A DNA stretch of 14,497 bases from Candidatus Peribacteraceae bacterium (GTDB lineage Bacteria; Patescibacteriota; Gracilibacteria; Peribacterales; Peribacteraceae), in contig JABFSS010000012.1 in assembly GCA_013140485.1 (NCBI GenBank), positions 1 through 14,497 of the forward strand, given 5' to 3'. A program made the position numbers and the translations under genes. This document shows, in pieces, positions 1 through 6,307 of the stretch (position 1 is its first letter; every line of letters begins with the position of its first letter). Under the pieces are notes generated by a model that was not told where the DNA came from, did not search any database, and was given only the letters and a program-made list of their open reading frames with translations.

Positions 1-277
1 CGATGAAGCGGCTGAGATCGTGGTTGTAGAGGCCGTGCAGGGATTGGAAGAGGTGATCCATCACGCCGAGCACTTCCTTGAAGTCGCTGCCCACGGTGAA
101 CTGCTCCGACGTCACTTCCTTGTCTTCCTTGCTCTCTTTCTTCGGCATGGTGATTTGAAGAAACACGAGATCCCGTTCGCGTCGCAAATCCGCCCGGTAA
201 CGCAGCCAGGCGAGCGCGCCCAGAGCGCCTCCTGCGAGGAGCGCGAGAATCCCGAGGAACTGGAGGAAGAGAAGCAT
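1..277 (-). CDS. Membrane protein, N-terminal 92 residues (CPR VirB4/HerA-associated type), truncated by window edge
   Basis: Reading leftward from ATG at 277-275, the frame stays open to the window edge, giving 92 codons. Residues 1-25 form a hydrophobic helix (MLLFLQFLGILALLAGGALG) followed by a basic stretch, so the protein is probably anchored with its bulk in the cytoplasm. The following segment, around VFLQITMPKKESKED and then a VTSEQF...DFKEVLGVMDHLFQSLHGLYNHD stretch, resembles from memory the start of large CPR membrane proteins encoded beside VirB4/TraC-like conjugation ATPases. That family link is recall, not a search. The plus-strand reading of the same bases gives a low-complexity Glu/His-rich peptide and is a shadow. 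The gene is divergent from the phospholipase D gene, with only 45 bases between the two start codons. No SD precedes the ATG. Confidence 0.72.
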   Translation of the reverse strand, partial: MLLFLQFLGILALLAGGALGALAWLRYRADLRRERDLVFLQITMPKKESKEDKEVTSEQFTVGSDFKEVLGVMDHLFQSLHGLYNHDLSRFI

Positions 278-310
278 GAGGAGAGTTGGCGCTTGAGCGC
301 CCGGGTATCG

Positions 311-316
311 TAGCAT
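311..316 (+). promoter_or_regulatory. -10 box TAGCAT, leaderless start of the PLD gene
   Basis: TAGCAT fits the TAnnnT core and ends exactly 6 bases before the ATG at 323, so the predicted transcription start is the start codon itself. No SD is present. A possible -35 (TTGGCG, 286-291) has a long 19-bp spacer, so support comes mainly from the spacing shared with other genes in the window. Confidence 0.4.
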
Positions 317-320
317 TATA
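315..320 (-). promoter_or_regulatory. -10 box TATAAT for the left-edge minus-strand gene
   Basis: The minus strand reads TATAAT, a perfect consensus. Transcription would start near 308, leaving a leader of about 30 bases before the ATG at 277. The -35 at 338-343 (TGGAGG) is weak. It overlaps the proposed -10 of the divergent gene (311-316) by two bases, so the two promoters probably compete for polymerase. An in-frame ATG lies inside the box (316-314) but would precede the transcription start. Confidence 0.5.
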
Positions 321-322
321 GC

Positions 323-1606
323 ATGATGGACGTCCTTCCTCCACGCGTTCGCGAGCTGGCAACCGAGATCGGCTGGGATGCATTTTGGCTTCTGGCTCTC
401 GCGCTGCTGATCCTCATCGTCGTGCTGCTCTACCCGTATATCCGGAATTGGCGGGAAATCCTGAGCCGCCGGGCGGTGCGGTCCATGCTTCGCGGCGCTC
501 TGCAGTCGGTGTTCGGCAAACGGGGCCAGCGCCGCGTTCACGGGTGGCGGCTGTTCTACAAGATGCGTGTCGAGGTGATGCTCCAGACGCCCGTCCCGAT
601 CACCGGGATCAGTCGTTTTACCAAAGCCAAGCTCTGGGTCGACCGGGAAGCTTTTCCGCGGATCAAGAAACTGATCCGCCGAGCGCGTCACACCGTTGTG
701 ATCCAGATGTTCATCTGGAAAGACGACCGCCTCGGACGCGAGATCGCCGAGGTGCTCTGTGACGTCGCCGACCGGGGCGTCCGCGTGTCCGTCAGCAAAG
801 AAGCGGTCGGAGACGTCTTCGAGTTGCATCAGGATTTCCTGGGAACGCGAGAGAACGCCGACGGCGTCTGGAAGCGTTTTTGGAATCATCCCAACATCCA
901 GATTCTCCATGAGACGCGCAACGATCATGCCAAAGTGTTCATCATCGACGACAGGATTCTCCTGCTGACGGGCATGAACATCGCCGACGAATATCACGAG
1001 CATTGGCACGATTATTTGGTGGAACTCCGCGGACGGACGTTCGTCGAGCATTATTTGAGCGACGGCGATCTGCCCGGAATCGGCGGCGACGCGCGACTCG
1101 TGATCAATACCGGTCACCGCAAAGAAATCCGGCCGCTCGTCATGAATCTGCTACGAAGCGCCGAGCGTTCCATTGTTCTCGAGCATTGCTACATGTCGGA
1201 TTCCGCTGTTCTCGATCTTCTCATCCGCCGCAGTCACGAGGGAATCCGGATCACTGTCATTCTCCCGCGCCAGTCCGACGTGCATCACTTCGCCAACATG
1301 CAGGCCGTCGGGCGGTTGGTCTCCGAAGGCAACATGAAGTGGATGTCGGTCTTCCTCTACCCGCGCATGACGCATGGCAAAATCCTTCTCATCGACCGGC
1401 GCAAGGCCTTCGTTGGCTCGGCGAACCTCACCACCTCGTCGCTCGACGACATGGGGGAACTGAACGTTCTGCTCGACGGACGAACGCATGCGGCGATCCG
1501 CAAACTGCGCGAGGTTCTGCGCAACGACATTCTCCAAAGCATCCCCGTCTCGCGGCCGCCGAGGTTCCAGTGGTTCTGGAGGTGGCTGACGTGGCTGAAG
1601 CTCTAA
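323..1606 (+). CDS. Phospholipase D superfamily protein, cardiolipin synthase-like
   Basis: This 427-residue protein has one N-terminal membrane helix (about 21-40) and two complete HKD motifs of the phospholipase D superfamily: H202-K204-D209 (NDHAKVFIIDD) and H351-K353-D358 (MTHGKILLID). A GSANLT-type segment follows the second HKD, as is usual. The family forms a phosphatidyl-enzyme intermediate on the HKD histidine and transfers it to an alcohol or water. Bacterial members with an N-terminal anchor and two HKDs are mostly cardiolipin synthases condensing phosphatidylglycerol with a second phospholipid. The length is slightly below the usual 480-510, because there is one anchor helix rather than two. 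The start could be ATG 323 or 326; 323 is chosen because its -10 spacing fits. The last 20 residues are Trp-rich (FQWFWRWLTWLKL), possibly a membrane-surface tail. Substrate is inferred only. Confidence 0.88.
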   Translation: MMDVLPPRVRELATEIGWDAFWLLALALLILIVVLLYPYIRNWREILSRRAVRSMLRGALQSVFGKRGQRRVHGWRLFYKMRVEVMLQTPVPITGISRFTKAKLWVDREAFPRIKKLIRRARHTVVIQMFIWKDDRLGREIAEVLCDVADRGVRVSVSKEAVGDVFELHQDFLGTRENADGVWKRFWNHPNIQILHETRNDHAKVFIIDDRILLLTGMNIADEYHEHWHDYLVELRGRTFVEHYLSDGDLPGIGGDARLVINTGHRKEIRPLVMNLLRSAERSIVLEHCYMSDSAVLDLLIRRSHEGIRITVILPRQSDVHHFANMQAVGRLVSEGNMKWMSVFLYPRMTHGKILLIDRRKAFVGSANLTTSSLDDMGELNVLLDGRTHAAIRKLREVLRNDILQSIPVSRPPRFQWFWRWLTWLKL

Positions 1607-1617
1607 ACTCAAAATCT

Positions 1618-1690
1618 AAAATCCTAAGCAAATTCCAAGAACAAATACTTACATTTAGGATTTGCTTAGGATTTTGTGCTTAGGATTTTT
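1618..1690. terminator. 16-bp perfect inverted repeat between convergent genes, probable bidirectional terminator
   Basis: The arms AAAATCCTAAGCAAAT (1618-1633) and its exact complement (1660-1675) are separated by 26 bases. The right arm is followed by a further TTAGGATTTTT copy ending in five T at 1686-1690. The spacer lies between the stop of the PLD gene (1606) and the stop of the response regulator (1695). The AT-rich stem is weaker than a classic intrinsic terminator, but position and symmetry suit termination for both genes. The right side contains a 22-bp sequence found again at 10873-10894. Confidence 0.5.
1655..1676 (+). repeat. 22-bp dispersed repeat, copy 1 (starts TTAGGATTTGCTTAGG)
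   Basis: This 22-base sequence, starting TTAGGATTTGCTTAGG and ending ATTTTG, is identical to 10873-10894. Internally it is two imperfect copies of a (T)TTAGGATTT unit, with a third copy at 1680-1690. Both occurrences lie in intergenic spacers next to inverted partners. It looks like a dispersed low-complexity intergenic repeat; no coding capacity. Confidence 0.75.
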
Positions 1691-1694
1691 CCCA

Positions 1695-2063
1695 TCATAT
1701 TTTCAATAACCTCTTCACCATCTCCACCAGCGTCCTCATCGTCATGTCTTTCTTCACAAAGTAATCATCCGCCCCAAGCTCAAGCGCCTTCAACTTGAAT
1801 TCCGCCTGTCCGAAGTTTGTCAGGATGATGACGGGGAAGTTCCGGGACCGCTTCGGGAATTCCTGGAGAATCTGGAAGCCGTCGACCTTGGGCATGTGGA
1901 TGTCGAGCAGCAGCAAATCCGGCGTCTTTTCCTTGAGCATTTTGAGCGTTTCCTCACCGTCCACGGGGGAACGAATCGCAAAGCCTTCGAGCGAGAATTT
2001 CTTCTCGTAGAGCGTGCGGAGAACCGCGTCGTCTTCGGCGATCAGGATGTCTGGTTTTGCCAT
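1695..2063 (-). CDS. Stand-alone response regulator receiver (REC) protein
   Basis: A 122-residue protein consisting of one CheY-like receiver domain with no output domain. The acidic pocket is E10-D11-D12, the phospho-acceptor Asp is D54 in LLLLDIHMPK, the conserved Thr is T82 (ILTNFG) and the conserved Lys is K104 (YFVKKD). All residues needed for phosphorylation and Mg2+ binding are present, so it should be an active phosphorelay or protein-interaction switch. No histidine kinase is encoded nearby. It has its own TATACT promoter 11 bases upstream of ATG 2063, and is divergent from the Cys-rich gene at 2134 and convergent with the PLD gene. Target unknown; CheY-like or Spo0F-like use is equally possible. 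Confidence 0.92.
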   Translation of the reverse strand: MAKPDILIAEDDAVLRTLYEKKFSLEGFAIRSPVDGEETLKMLKEKTPDLLLLDIHMPKVDGFQILQEFPKRSRNFPVIILTNFGQAEFKLKALELGADDYFVKKDMTMRTLVEMVKRLLKI

Positions 2064-2074
2064 GTTTATTGAAT

Positions 2075-2080
2075 AGTATA
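2075..2080 (-). promoter_or_regulatory. -10 box TATACT of the receiver gene
   Basis: The minus strand reads TATACT and ends 11 bases before the ATG at 2063, giving a leader of about five bases with no room for an SD. A weak -35 (TGTACT, 2098-2103) lies 17 bp upstream. Confidence 0.55.
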
Positions 2081-2113
2081 CGGTATTTTGGGGTAGAAGT
2101 ACAGCGTCATTTC

Positions 2114-2122
2114 TGCTATACT
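2114..2122 (+). promoter_or_regulatory. Extended -10 TGCTATACT of the Cys-rich gene
   Basis: TGC-TATACT is an extended -10 box. It ends 11 bases before the ATG at 2134, so the leader would be about five bases and lacks an SD. The identical nine-base element precedes the PrsW-like gene at 9428-9436. Confidence 0.6.
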
Positions 2123-2133
2123 AGAGAGATTAC

Positions 2134-3660
2134 ATGCCCTCACATACACACCGAATTCCGGTTGCAGCGACCGCGTCGCTTCTGATGGTTCTGGCCCTGG
2201 CGGTGACGCTCGGGAGCCGCCTGACGGCGGCGACTGACTGCGTCGGCAAGCCGTACGGATATCCCGGCTGTCCCACGCGTCCGCCGGTGGCGTCGTCGTC
2301 TTCGTCGAAGTCCGGATTTTGCGGAAACGCGATCGTCGACGAGGGTGAGCAGTGTGACAAGGGCCGTTTCAACGGCAAGACCGATTGCAGCATGGAGTGC
2401 CGCGTTCTCTATTGCGGCGACGGCGTGACGAGCAAAGACGTCGGCGAGGAATGCGATCCCGAAACGGAGGAGTTCTACGTCGAGGATGCGAAGGGCAACC
2501 TGACGACGGAAATCCGTTTTACCGGCAACGACCAGTGCGGTTGGTACTGCCAGCCGCCGACATGCACCGAGGACGGAGCGTGCACCGGCGGTTGTAAGAT
2601 GAAGTACATCGGCGAATGTCCCCTCAGCAGCTCCGTTTCCTCCGAATCATCCGCTCATGCGGCGGCGCCCGAGAGCGCTTCGTCGGCCGTGCCGCTGTCT
2701 TCGTCATCCGAGGCTGCCTCCGCCGCCCCTGCCGCGTGTGGCGACGGTTCGGTCCAAAAAGGCGAGGAATGCGATGACGGCAACACAGAAGACGCCGACG
2801 GTTGCAGCAACGCCTGCGAATTGCCGCGCTGCGGCGACGGCATCGTGCACAAGCGCGAGGAGTGCGACGCCGGCAAGAATAATTCCGACCTCACCCCCAA
2901 TGTTTGCCGCACCAATTGCTCTGCTCCGCGCTGCGGCGACGGCGTGATCGATGCCGGCGAACAGTGCGATACCGACGGCAGAAATTCCGACACGCAACCC
3001 AACGCCTGTCGCACCACGTGCAAAGCGCCGGTCTGCGGCGACAGCGTCGTGGACAAGGGCGAGCAGTGCGACGCGGGGACTCTCAATTCCGATAACGCCC
3101 CCAATGCTTGCCGTACCACGTGCCGCATCGCTTCGTGCGGCGACGGCGTGATGGATACCGGCGAAACGTGCGACGACGGCAACCGCAGCGACATCGACCA
3201 GTGCACCAACGCCTGCAAGAAGCCCTCGTGCGGCGACGGCGTCGTCCACCCCGGCGAGCAGTGCGACTGGGGCACCAAGAACTCCGACACCCAGCCGAAT
3301 TCCTGCAGGACGTCGTGCAAGCAGCCGAAGTGCGGCGATACGGTCATCGACGAAGGCGAAATCTGCGACGGCGGAGAAGAGTGCGCAAAGGATTGCAAAC
3401 CGAAGCCCGTCGCCGTTGCGACCTCGTCGCGTTCGGCATCAAGCCTTCGCAGGGCCGCAGGCGATGTCAGCGAGCCGCCGCAGCCATCCGGTCTCGCCGA
3501 TACCGCTCTGCCCGCCGTCCTCGGCGCGTTCGGCGTCCTTGTGATCGCATCCGTTCTCTTCTTCCGGCGCAGAATCGTGTCGCTCTTCAGCGGCAAGGGC
3601 GCACGGTCGATCGACGATATACCGCTGGATCAGATCGAGATGCCGTGGCATCGATGGTAA
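2134..3660 (+). CDS. Secreted, membrane-anchored protein with nine CGDG Cys-rich repeats (DUF4215-like)
   Basis: A 508-residue surface protein. A signal sequence spans residues 1-33 (hydrophobic 11-26, AxA-like end). Nine Cys-rich units of the form CGDGxxxxGEQCDxG begin at C63, C94, C202, C233, C267, C301, C335, C366 and C400. Spacing within the second block is 31 or 34 residues. A Ser/Ala/Pro linker (165-200) separates units 1-2 from units 3-9. A C-terminal helix (about 458-477) is followed by FFRRRI and about 30 cytoplasmic residues, so it should be a type I single-pass protein with the repeats outside. The units resemble the myxococcal-type Cys-rich repeat family (DUF4215), whose Cys pairs are expected to form disulfides. 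LPAVLG before the helix is not an LPXTG sortase site. A stalk or adhesive role is a guess; no enzyme domain is visible. A second such protein lies at 6384-7538. Confidence 0.85.
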   Translation: MPSHTHRIPVAATASLLMVLALAVTLGSRLTAATDCVGKPYGYPGCPTRPPVASSSSSKSGFCGNAIVDEGEQCDKGRFNGKTDCSMECRVLYCGDGVTSKDVGEECDPETEEFYVEDAKGNLTTEIRFTGNDQCGWYCQPPTCTEDGACTGGCKMKYIGECPLSSSVSSESSAHAAAPESASSAVPLSSSSEAASAAPAACGDGSVQKGEECDDGNTEDADGCSNACELPRCGDGIVHKREECDAGKNNSDLTPNVCRTNCSAPRCGDGVIDAGEQCDTDGRNSDTQPNACRTTCKAPVCGDSVVDKGEQCDAGTLNSDNAPNACRTTCRIASCGDGVMDTGETCDDGNRSDIDQCTNACKKPSCGDGVVHPGEQCDWGTKNSDTQPNSCRTSCKQPKCGDTVIDEGEICDGGEECAKDCKPKPVAVATSSRSASSLRRAAGDVSEPPQPSGLADTALPAVLGAFGVLVIASVLFFRRRIVSLFSGKGARSIDDIPLDQIEMPWHRW

Positions 3661-3668
3661 AGCGGCAG

Positions 3669-3739
3669 AGGCCACAGACGCCGTAGAGGCGACAGACGCA
3701 CCTCTGTCACTTTTGTAGCCTCTGTCACCTCTGTGGCCT
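3669..3739. repeat. Imperfect palindrome of CTCTGT-type units between convergent genes
   Basis: AGGCCACAGA (3669-3678) is the exact complement of TCTGTGGCCT (3730-3739). The interior holds further degenerate copies, such as AGAGGCGACAGA and two CCTCTGTCAC (3701-3710 and 3719-3728). The right arm runs into the tsf stop codon. It may serve as a bidirectional terminator-like hairpin, but no T tract follows on either strand. Confidence 0.5.
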
Positions 3740-4512
3740 TAAATCGCCACCCTCTGATACACCGTCACCTTCGCTCCTCCGAGAAACTTTTCGACAGTCA
3801 TGGCGCTGTCCTTGACGAACGGCTGCTTCATCAGCGCGTTCTCCTCGCGGAACTTCCGTTCCTTGCCGAACATGATCTTCTCGAGGATTTCCGGCGGCTT
3901 CTTCTCATTCTTCATCTGTTCCTTCCAGATTTCTTTCTCCTTCGCGACGGCGTCCGCGGGCACATCCTCGGGCAGAACGTACAGGGGGTTCATCGCAGCC
4001 GCATGCATCGCGACGTCCTTTGCCTTCGCGACGTCGCCGGATTCCATGCCGATGATCACGCCGATTTTTCGGTTGCTGTGCACGTAGGAAGCCATCACTG
4101 CTGCGTTCACTTCCAGCGTTTCGCCGAGACCGATGTTCTCGCCGAGTTTCTGGACCGCTTCCGGCAATTTGCTGTCCGCGAGGGCTTTGGCTTTGGCCGC
4201 TCCGTCCTTCGCCAAACTGTTCGCCAGTTCCTGTCCCAGCGCGATGAATGCATCGCTGCGTCCGACGAAGTCCGTCTCGCACTTGAGCACGATCAGCGCC
4301 GCCTTGCCCGGCGCCTCGCCGATGAAGATCGCGCCTTCCGTCTGCTCGCGGTCAGCTTTCTTTACCGCCTGCGAGAGGCCCCGTTTGCGCAGGAGCTCAA
4401 TGGCTTTCTCTTCATTGCCTGCGGCGTCCTCAAGAGCTTGTTTGACGGCAACGATGCCGACACCTGTTCGCGCACGTAATTGTTGGACTGCGGCTGCTGT
4501 GATATTCGTCAT
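3739..4512 (-). CDS. tsf: Translation elongation factor Ts
   Basis: A 257-residue EF-Ts, the nucleotide exchange factor that releases GDP from EF-Tu. The N-terminal UBA/TS-N domain (about 4-45) reads VQQLRARTGVGIVAVKQAL and continues to the LLRKRG end. The core exchange domain starts near 55 and carries the conserved C-E-T-D-F-V segment at 78-83 (TDFV contacts EF-Tu). The C-terminal tail matches the usual helical end. Length is within the normal 200-290 range. The start ATG at 4512 follows the rpsB stop by 26 bases, the classic rpsB-tsf operon order. The spacer is a tandem GAATTA repeat with no SD, so translation probably depends on coupling or on an unstructured AT-rich leader. Confidence 0.97.
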   Translation of the reverse strand: MTNITAAAVQQLRARTGVGIVAVKQALEDAAGNEEKAIELLRKRGLSQAVKKADREQTEGAIFIGEAPGKAALIVLKCETDFVGRSDAFIALGQELANSLAKDGAAKAKALADSKLPEAVQKLGENIGLGETLEVNAAVMASYVHSNRKIGVIIGMESGDVAKAKDVAMHAAAMNPLYVLPEDVPADAVAKEKEIWKEQMKNEKKPPEILEKIMFGKERKFREENALMKQPFVKDSAMTVEKFLGGAKVTVYQRVAI

Positions 4513-4514
4513 AA

Positions 4515-4542
4515 GAATTAGGAATTAAGAATTATGAATTAA
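4515..4542. repeat. Four tandem 7-bp GAATTAN units spanning the rpsB-tsf spacer
   Basis: GAATTA occurs at 4515, 4522, 4529 and 4536, exactly 7 bases apart, with only the seventh base varying (G, A, T, A). The fourth unit overlaps the rpsB stop codon. On the transcribed strand the array reads as repeated TAATTC, directly before the tsf ATG. Confidence 0.85.
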
Positions 4543-5252
4543 GCGGCAACAAGTTCTTCATCCATAGGTGCCTTCTTCGGCGATGCTTCCAGAAGCTCGT
4601 TCTCGATGGTCGAGAGGATGAGCGAGAGGGATTTGACCGCATCATCGTTGGCCGGGATGAACGAGGTGAAGCAATCGGGATCGGCGTTGCTGTCGCAAAT
4701 GCCGAAGAGGGGAATCTTCAATTTCGCGGCTTCGAGCACGGCAACCCGGTCGCGGATCGCGTCGACGACGAACACGGCGTCGGGCAGGCCGCTCATTTTG
4801 GAGACACCGGCGAGCGCGATATCGAGCTTCGCGAGTTTCTTGCGCAGGCTCGTCTGCTCCTTCTTCGTGTACTTCTCGATTTCGCCGGTCTGGAACGACC
4901 GCTGGAGATCGAGGTAGTACTTGAGGCGTCGCTTGAGCGTGGACCAGTTGGTCAACAGTCCCGAGATCCACTTCTTGGTGACCATCGGCTGGCCGAGATG
5001 CTTGGCCATGTTCTCGACCATGGGGATCGAGTGCTGCTTGGTGGTTACGAAGAGAATCGTCTTGCCCTCGGTCTGGAGTTTCTTCAAATGCCGGCACGTC
5101 TTCTCCAATCCCTCGCGCGTCTTGGTGAGGTCGAAGATATGAATGCCCCGGCGCGTGCCGTACAGGAACGACGCCATCTTGGGGTTCCACTTCTCTTTGC
5201 GGTGACCGAAGTGACACGCGGCCTCCAGAAGTTGTTTCTCAGAAGGAATCAT
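4539..5252 (-). CDS. rpsB: 30S ribosomal protein S2
   Basis: A 237-residue S2 protein of the small ribosomal subunit. Diagnostic segments are HFGHRKEKWNPKM (14-26), the WISGLLTNWSTL equivalent of the usual WLGGxLTNxxT motif (95-106), LPDAVFVVD (156-164) and CDSNADPDCFTSFIPANDDA (186-205). The start is set at ATG 5252, giving MIPSEKQLLEAACHFGH. The frame stays open 20 codons further upstream to 5312, but those codons cover the palindrome at 5281-5311 and have no S2 similarity. There is no SD before ATG 5252. It is followed by tsf on the same strand, as in most bacteria. S2 commonly represses its own operon through the mRNA leader; the leader here could be about 240 bases if the AT-rich element near 5496-5501 is its promoter. 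Confidence 0.96.
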   Translation of the reverse strand: MIPSEKQLLEAACHFGHRKEKWNPKMASFLYGTRRGIHIFDLTKTREGLEKTCRHLKKLQTEGKTILFVTTKQHSIPMVENMAKHLGQPMVTKKWISGLLTNWSTLKRRLKYYLDLQRSFQTGEIEKYTKKEQTSLRKKLAKLDIALAGVSKMSGLPDAVFVVDAIRDRVAVLEAAKLKIPLFGICDSNADPDCFTSFIPANDDAVKSLSLILSTIENELLEASPKKAPMDEELVAA

Positions 5253-5280
5253 GGATACAGGTGAGGAAGAGATAGAGGGG

Positions 5281-5311
5281 TGTAGGGGCGCGCCATCGGC
5301 GCGTCCGTACA
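5281..5311. repeat. GC-rich palindromic (REP-like) element
   Basis: The two sides of this 31-base element (TGTAGGGGCGCGCC and its partner GGCGCGTCCGTACA) pair in 13 of 14 positions around a 3-base loop (ATC), counting one G-T pair, with a single G-G mismatch. It would form a very stable stem in the rpsB leader. It resembles the short GC-rich palindromes scattered between genes in many bacteria. It is not followed by a T run, so it is not an obvious terminator. Confidence 0.6.
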
Positions 5312-5485
5312 TTGCGTACGGCAGGCAATAATGAATGCGATGATCGAATCCTTGAGCTACCTCCCAACGTCATTTCGCGTAGTGCGTAGGCTCCTTTCGG
5401 AGAGGACCGCAGCGATCAATCAGGAGTGGACGTGCATCGTAGCGAGACAGCGAATAGGAAACAAGTTGGCGGAAAATTCGACTTA

Positions 5486-5514
5486 TTTACAAAATAGTAT
5501 ATATTGTATAAAGT
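5486..5514 (+). promoter_or_regulatory. Sigma-70-type promoter of the 5609 gene
   Basis: TTTACA (5486-5491), a 17-bp spacer and TAAAGT (5509-5514) form a complete promoter; TATAAA at 5507-5512 is an alternative -10 with a 15-bp spacer. Transcription would begin near 5521, giving a leader of about 88 bases, unlike the near-leaderless genes elsewhere in the window. Confidence 0.5.
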
Positions 5515-5596
5515 TCCTTGAATGCATCAGTTGTAGAGAGAATAGTCTTTTTCTCTGCGACCCCAAACCCCGGGTAAGGGGACAATCACTCAGAAA

Positions 5597-5603
5597 AGGA
5601 GGT
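5597..5603 (+). promoter_or_regulatory. Strong Shine-Dalgarno AGGAGGT selecting a TTG start
   Basis: AGGAGGT ends 5 bases before TTG 5609. It is the only consensus SD at a gene start in this window, and it identifies the unusual TTG as the initiation codon. The signal peptide begins directly at that codon. Confidence 0.85.
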
Positions 5604-5608
5604 GGCTC

Positions 5609-6220
5609 TTGAAGCCACTCTACTGTCTCATCGTTCTCTTCAGTCTCGCCCTGCCATCGTTTGCGCAGGAAGCGGACTGGAAAGCACAAGAGCCGCCGGA
5701 GGCGGCTGCCAAAGTCTCGAAAGCAGTCGTGAAAGGCGACACCGCTGTCGTCGAAGACCGTGGCCTCATCAAGACGACCAAGAAGTTCGAAAAAGGCTGC
5801 ACCCTCGAATTTACTTGGAAGTTTACCAAAGGCCGCGATGAGGGCGCTTATCAGGACGTCCTCTCCGTTGTTTTCCGCACGGATGGAAAACAGCGAGAAA
5901 AACACTCGCATGAGATCGAAGATGGTCTCGCCGTGCGATTTGCCGCCCACGCGAAGACGATTTCGGTGGAGCGGTTCGTTCGGGGCCAGCAGAGCTCCGA
6001 ATTTATCACTCGTGTTCCTGCTACGATGGATCGTGGCAAGGAATACAAAATAAAAATCCACGAGACGAAAGGATTTCTCGTGGTCCACTTCGGGGACAGC
6101 GACCGGCCCGTCCTCGAGGTGAAGACCCCAACTCCGGTCGGCGGCCACGTCGCGATTTACAACCGCGAACGTGGGCCCGCTCAGCAAATCTCCATTCTGT
6201 CGGGTCTCAAGATCAAGTAA
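5609..6220 (+). CDS. Secreted concanavalin A-like/DUF1080-like protein, TTG start
   Basis: A 203-residue exported protein. Residues 1-19 are a signal peptide (MKPLYCLIVLFSLALPSFA, cleavage likely after Ala19). The mature part is beta-strand-rich: GLIKTTKKFEKGCTLEFTWKF (about 52-72), EYKIKIHETKGFLVVHFGDS (about 145-164), then VGGHVAIYNRERG and ISILSGLKIK at the end. This order (two-sheet jelly roll, a WHRVRI-like strand, a GHVGIYN-like turn) matches the LamG/concanavalin or 3-keto-disaccharide hydrolase (DUF1080) fold as I know it; no catalytic residues can be assigned, so sugar binding or hydrolysis is unproven. It differs from its neighbours in having a TTG start, a strong SD and a long leader, which suggests a different translation mode or acquisition from another lineage. 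It stands alone between rpsB (divergent) and a Cys-rich gene (convergent). Confidence 0.8.
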   Translation: MKPLYCLIVLFSLALPSFAQEADWKAQEPPEAAAKVSKAVVKGDTAVVEDRGLIKTTKKFEKGCTLEFTWKFTKGRDEGAYQDVLSVVFRTDGKQREKHSHEIEDGLAVRFAAHAKTISVERFVRGQQSSEFITRVPATMDRGKEYKIKIHETKGFLVVHFGDSDRPVLEVKTPTPVGGHVAIYNRERGPAQQISILSGLKIK

Positions 6221-6241
6221 TCGTTTCGCATTCCGGGAACA

Positions 6242-6264
6242 GAGTCAGCATTGGATGTTGACTC
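6242..6264 (+). repeat. Hairpin GAGTCA / TGACTC downstream of the 5609 gene
   Basis: Six-base perfect arms (6242-6247 and 6259-6264) around an 11-base loop, 22 bases after the stop codon at 6220. It is the first of four hairpins in this convergent spacer. Confidence 0.4.
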
Positions 6265-6272
6265 GCAGAAAG

Positions 6273-6295
6273 AGGACTGGCATTACGCCGGTCCT
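6273..6295 (+). terminator. Nine-pair hairpin, possible terminator of the 5609 gene
   Basis: AGGACTGGC (6273-6281) pairs with GCCGGTCCT (6287-6295), including one T-G pair, around the loop ATTAC. It is followed by CATTCTT, only a weak T tract. It may protect the 3' end of the upstream transcript. Confidence 0.45.
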
Positions 6296-6307
6296 CATTC
6301 TTGATGT

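Larger units (their letters stand above)
5253..5608. other. 356-bp divergent non-coding region between rpsB and the 5609 gene
   Basis: Left to right it holds the rpsB 5' leader with the palindrome at 5281-5311, a stretch with a small CTCC-TTTC-GGAG hairpin near 5391-5402, an AT-rich promoter zone (5476-5515), and a roughly 90-base leader for the 5609 gene. On the minus strand a TATACT at 5501-5496 could drive rpsB-tsf. A 93-codon open frame (5331-5612, plus) covers part of it, but it runs through the promoter and SD and has no recognisable features, so I do not call it a gene. No tRNA or known riboswitch is recognised. Confidence 0.5.

Noticed and set aside
20..313. Plus-strand open frame of 97 codons at the left edge
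   Set aside because: It is antisense to the membrane protein frame, is low-complexity Glu/His-rich, and runs into the divergent promoter; the minus-strand frame has a clear membrane helix and better composition.
2761..3410. Regularly spaced DNA repeats (about 93-102 bp) resembling a CRISPR array
   Set aside because: The periodicity comes from protein-level CGDG units in an open reading frame; the copies are degenerate and too long for CRISPR repeats.
3502..3561. Sortase signal LPXTG at the C-terminus of the 2134 protein
   Set aside because: The sequence is LPAVLG, lacking the Thr, and about 30 residues follow the helix, which is longer than a sortase tail.
5342..5367. tRNA-like words on the minus strand (GGTAGCTCAAGG followed by ATTCGATC)
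   Set aside because: The D-loop-like and T-loop-like words lie adjacent, with no anticodon arm or acceptor stem between or around them.
5331..5612. 93-codon plus-strand frame between rpsB and the secreted gene
   Set aside because: It passes through the AT-rich promoter and the SD of the next gene and has no protein-like features or start signal.
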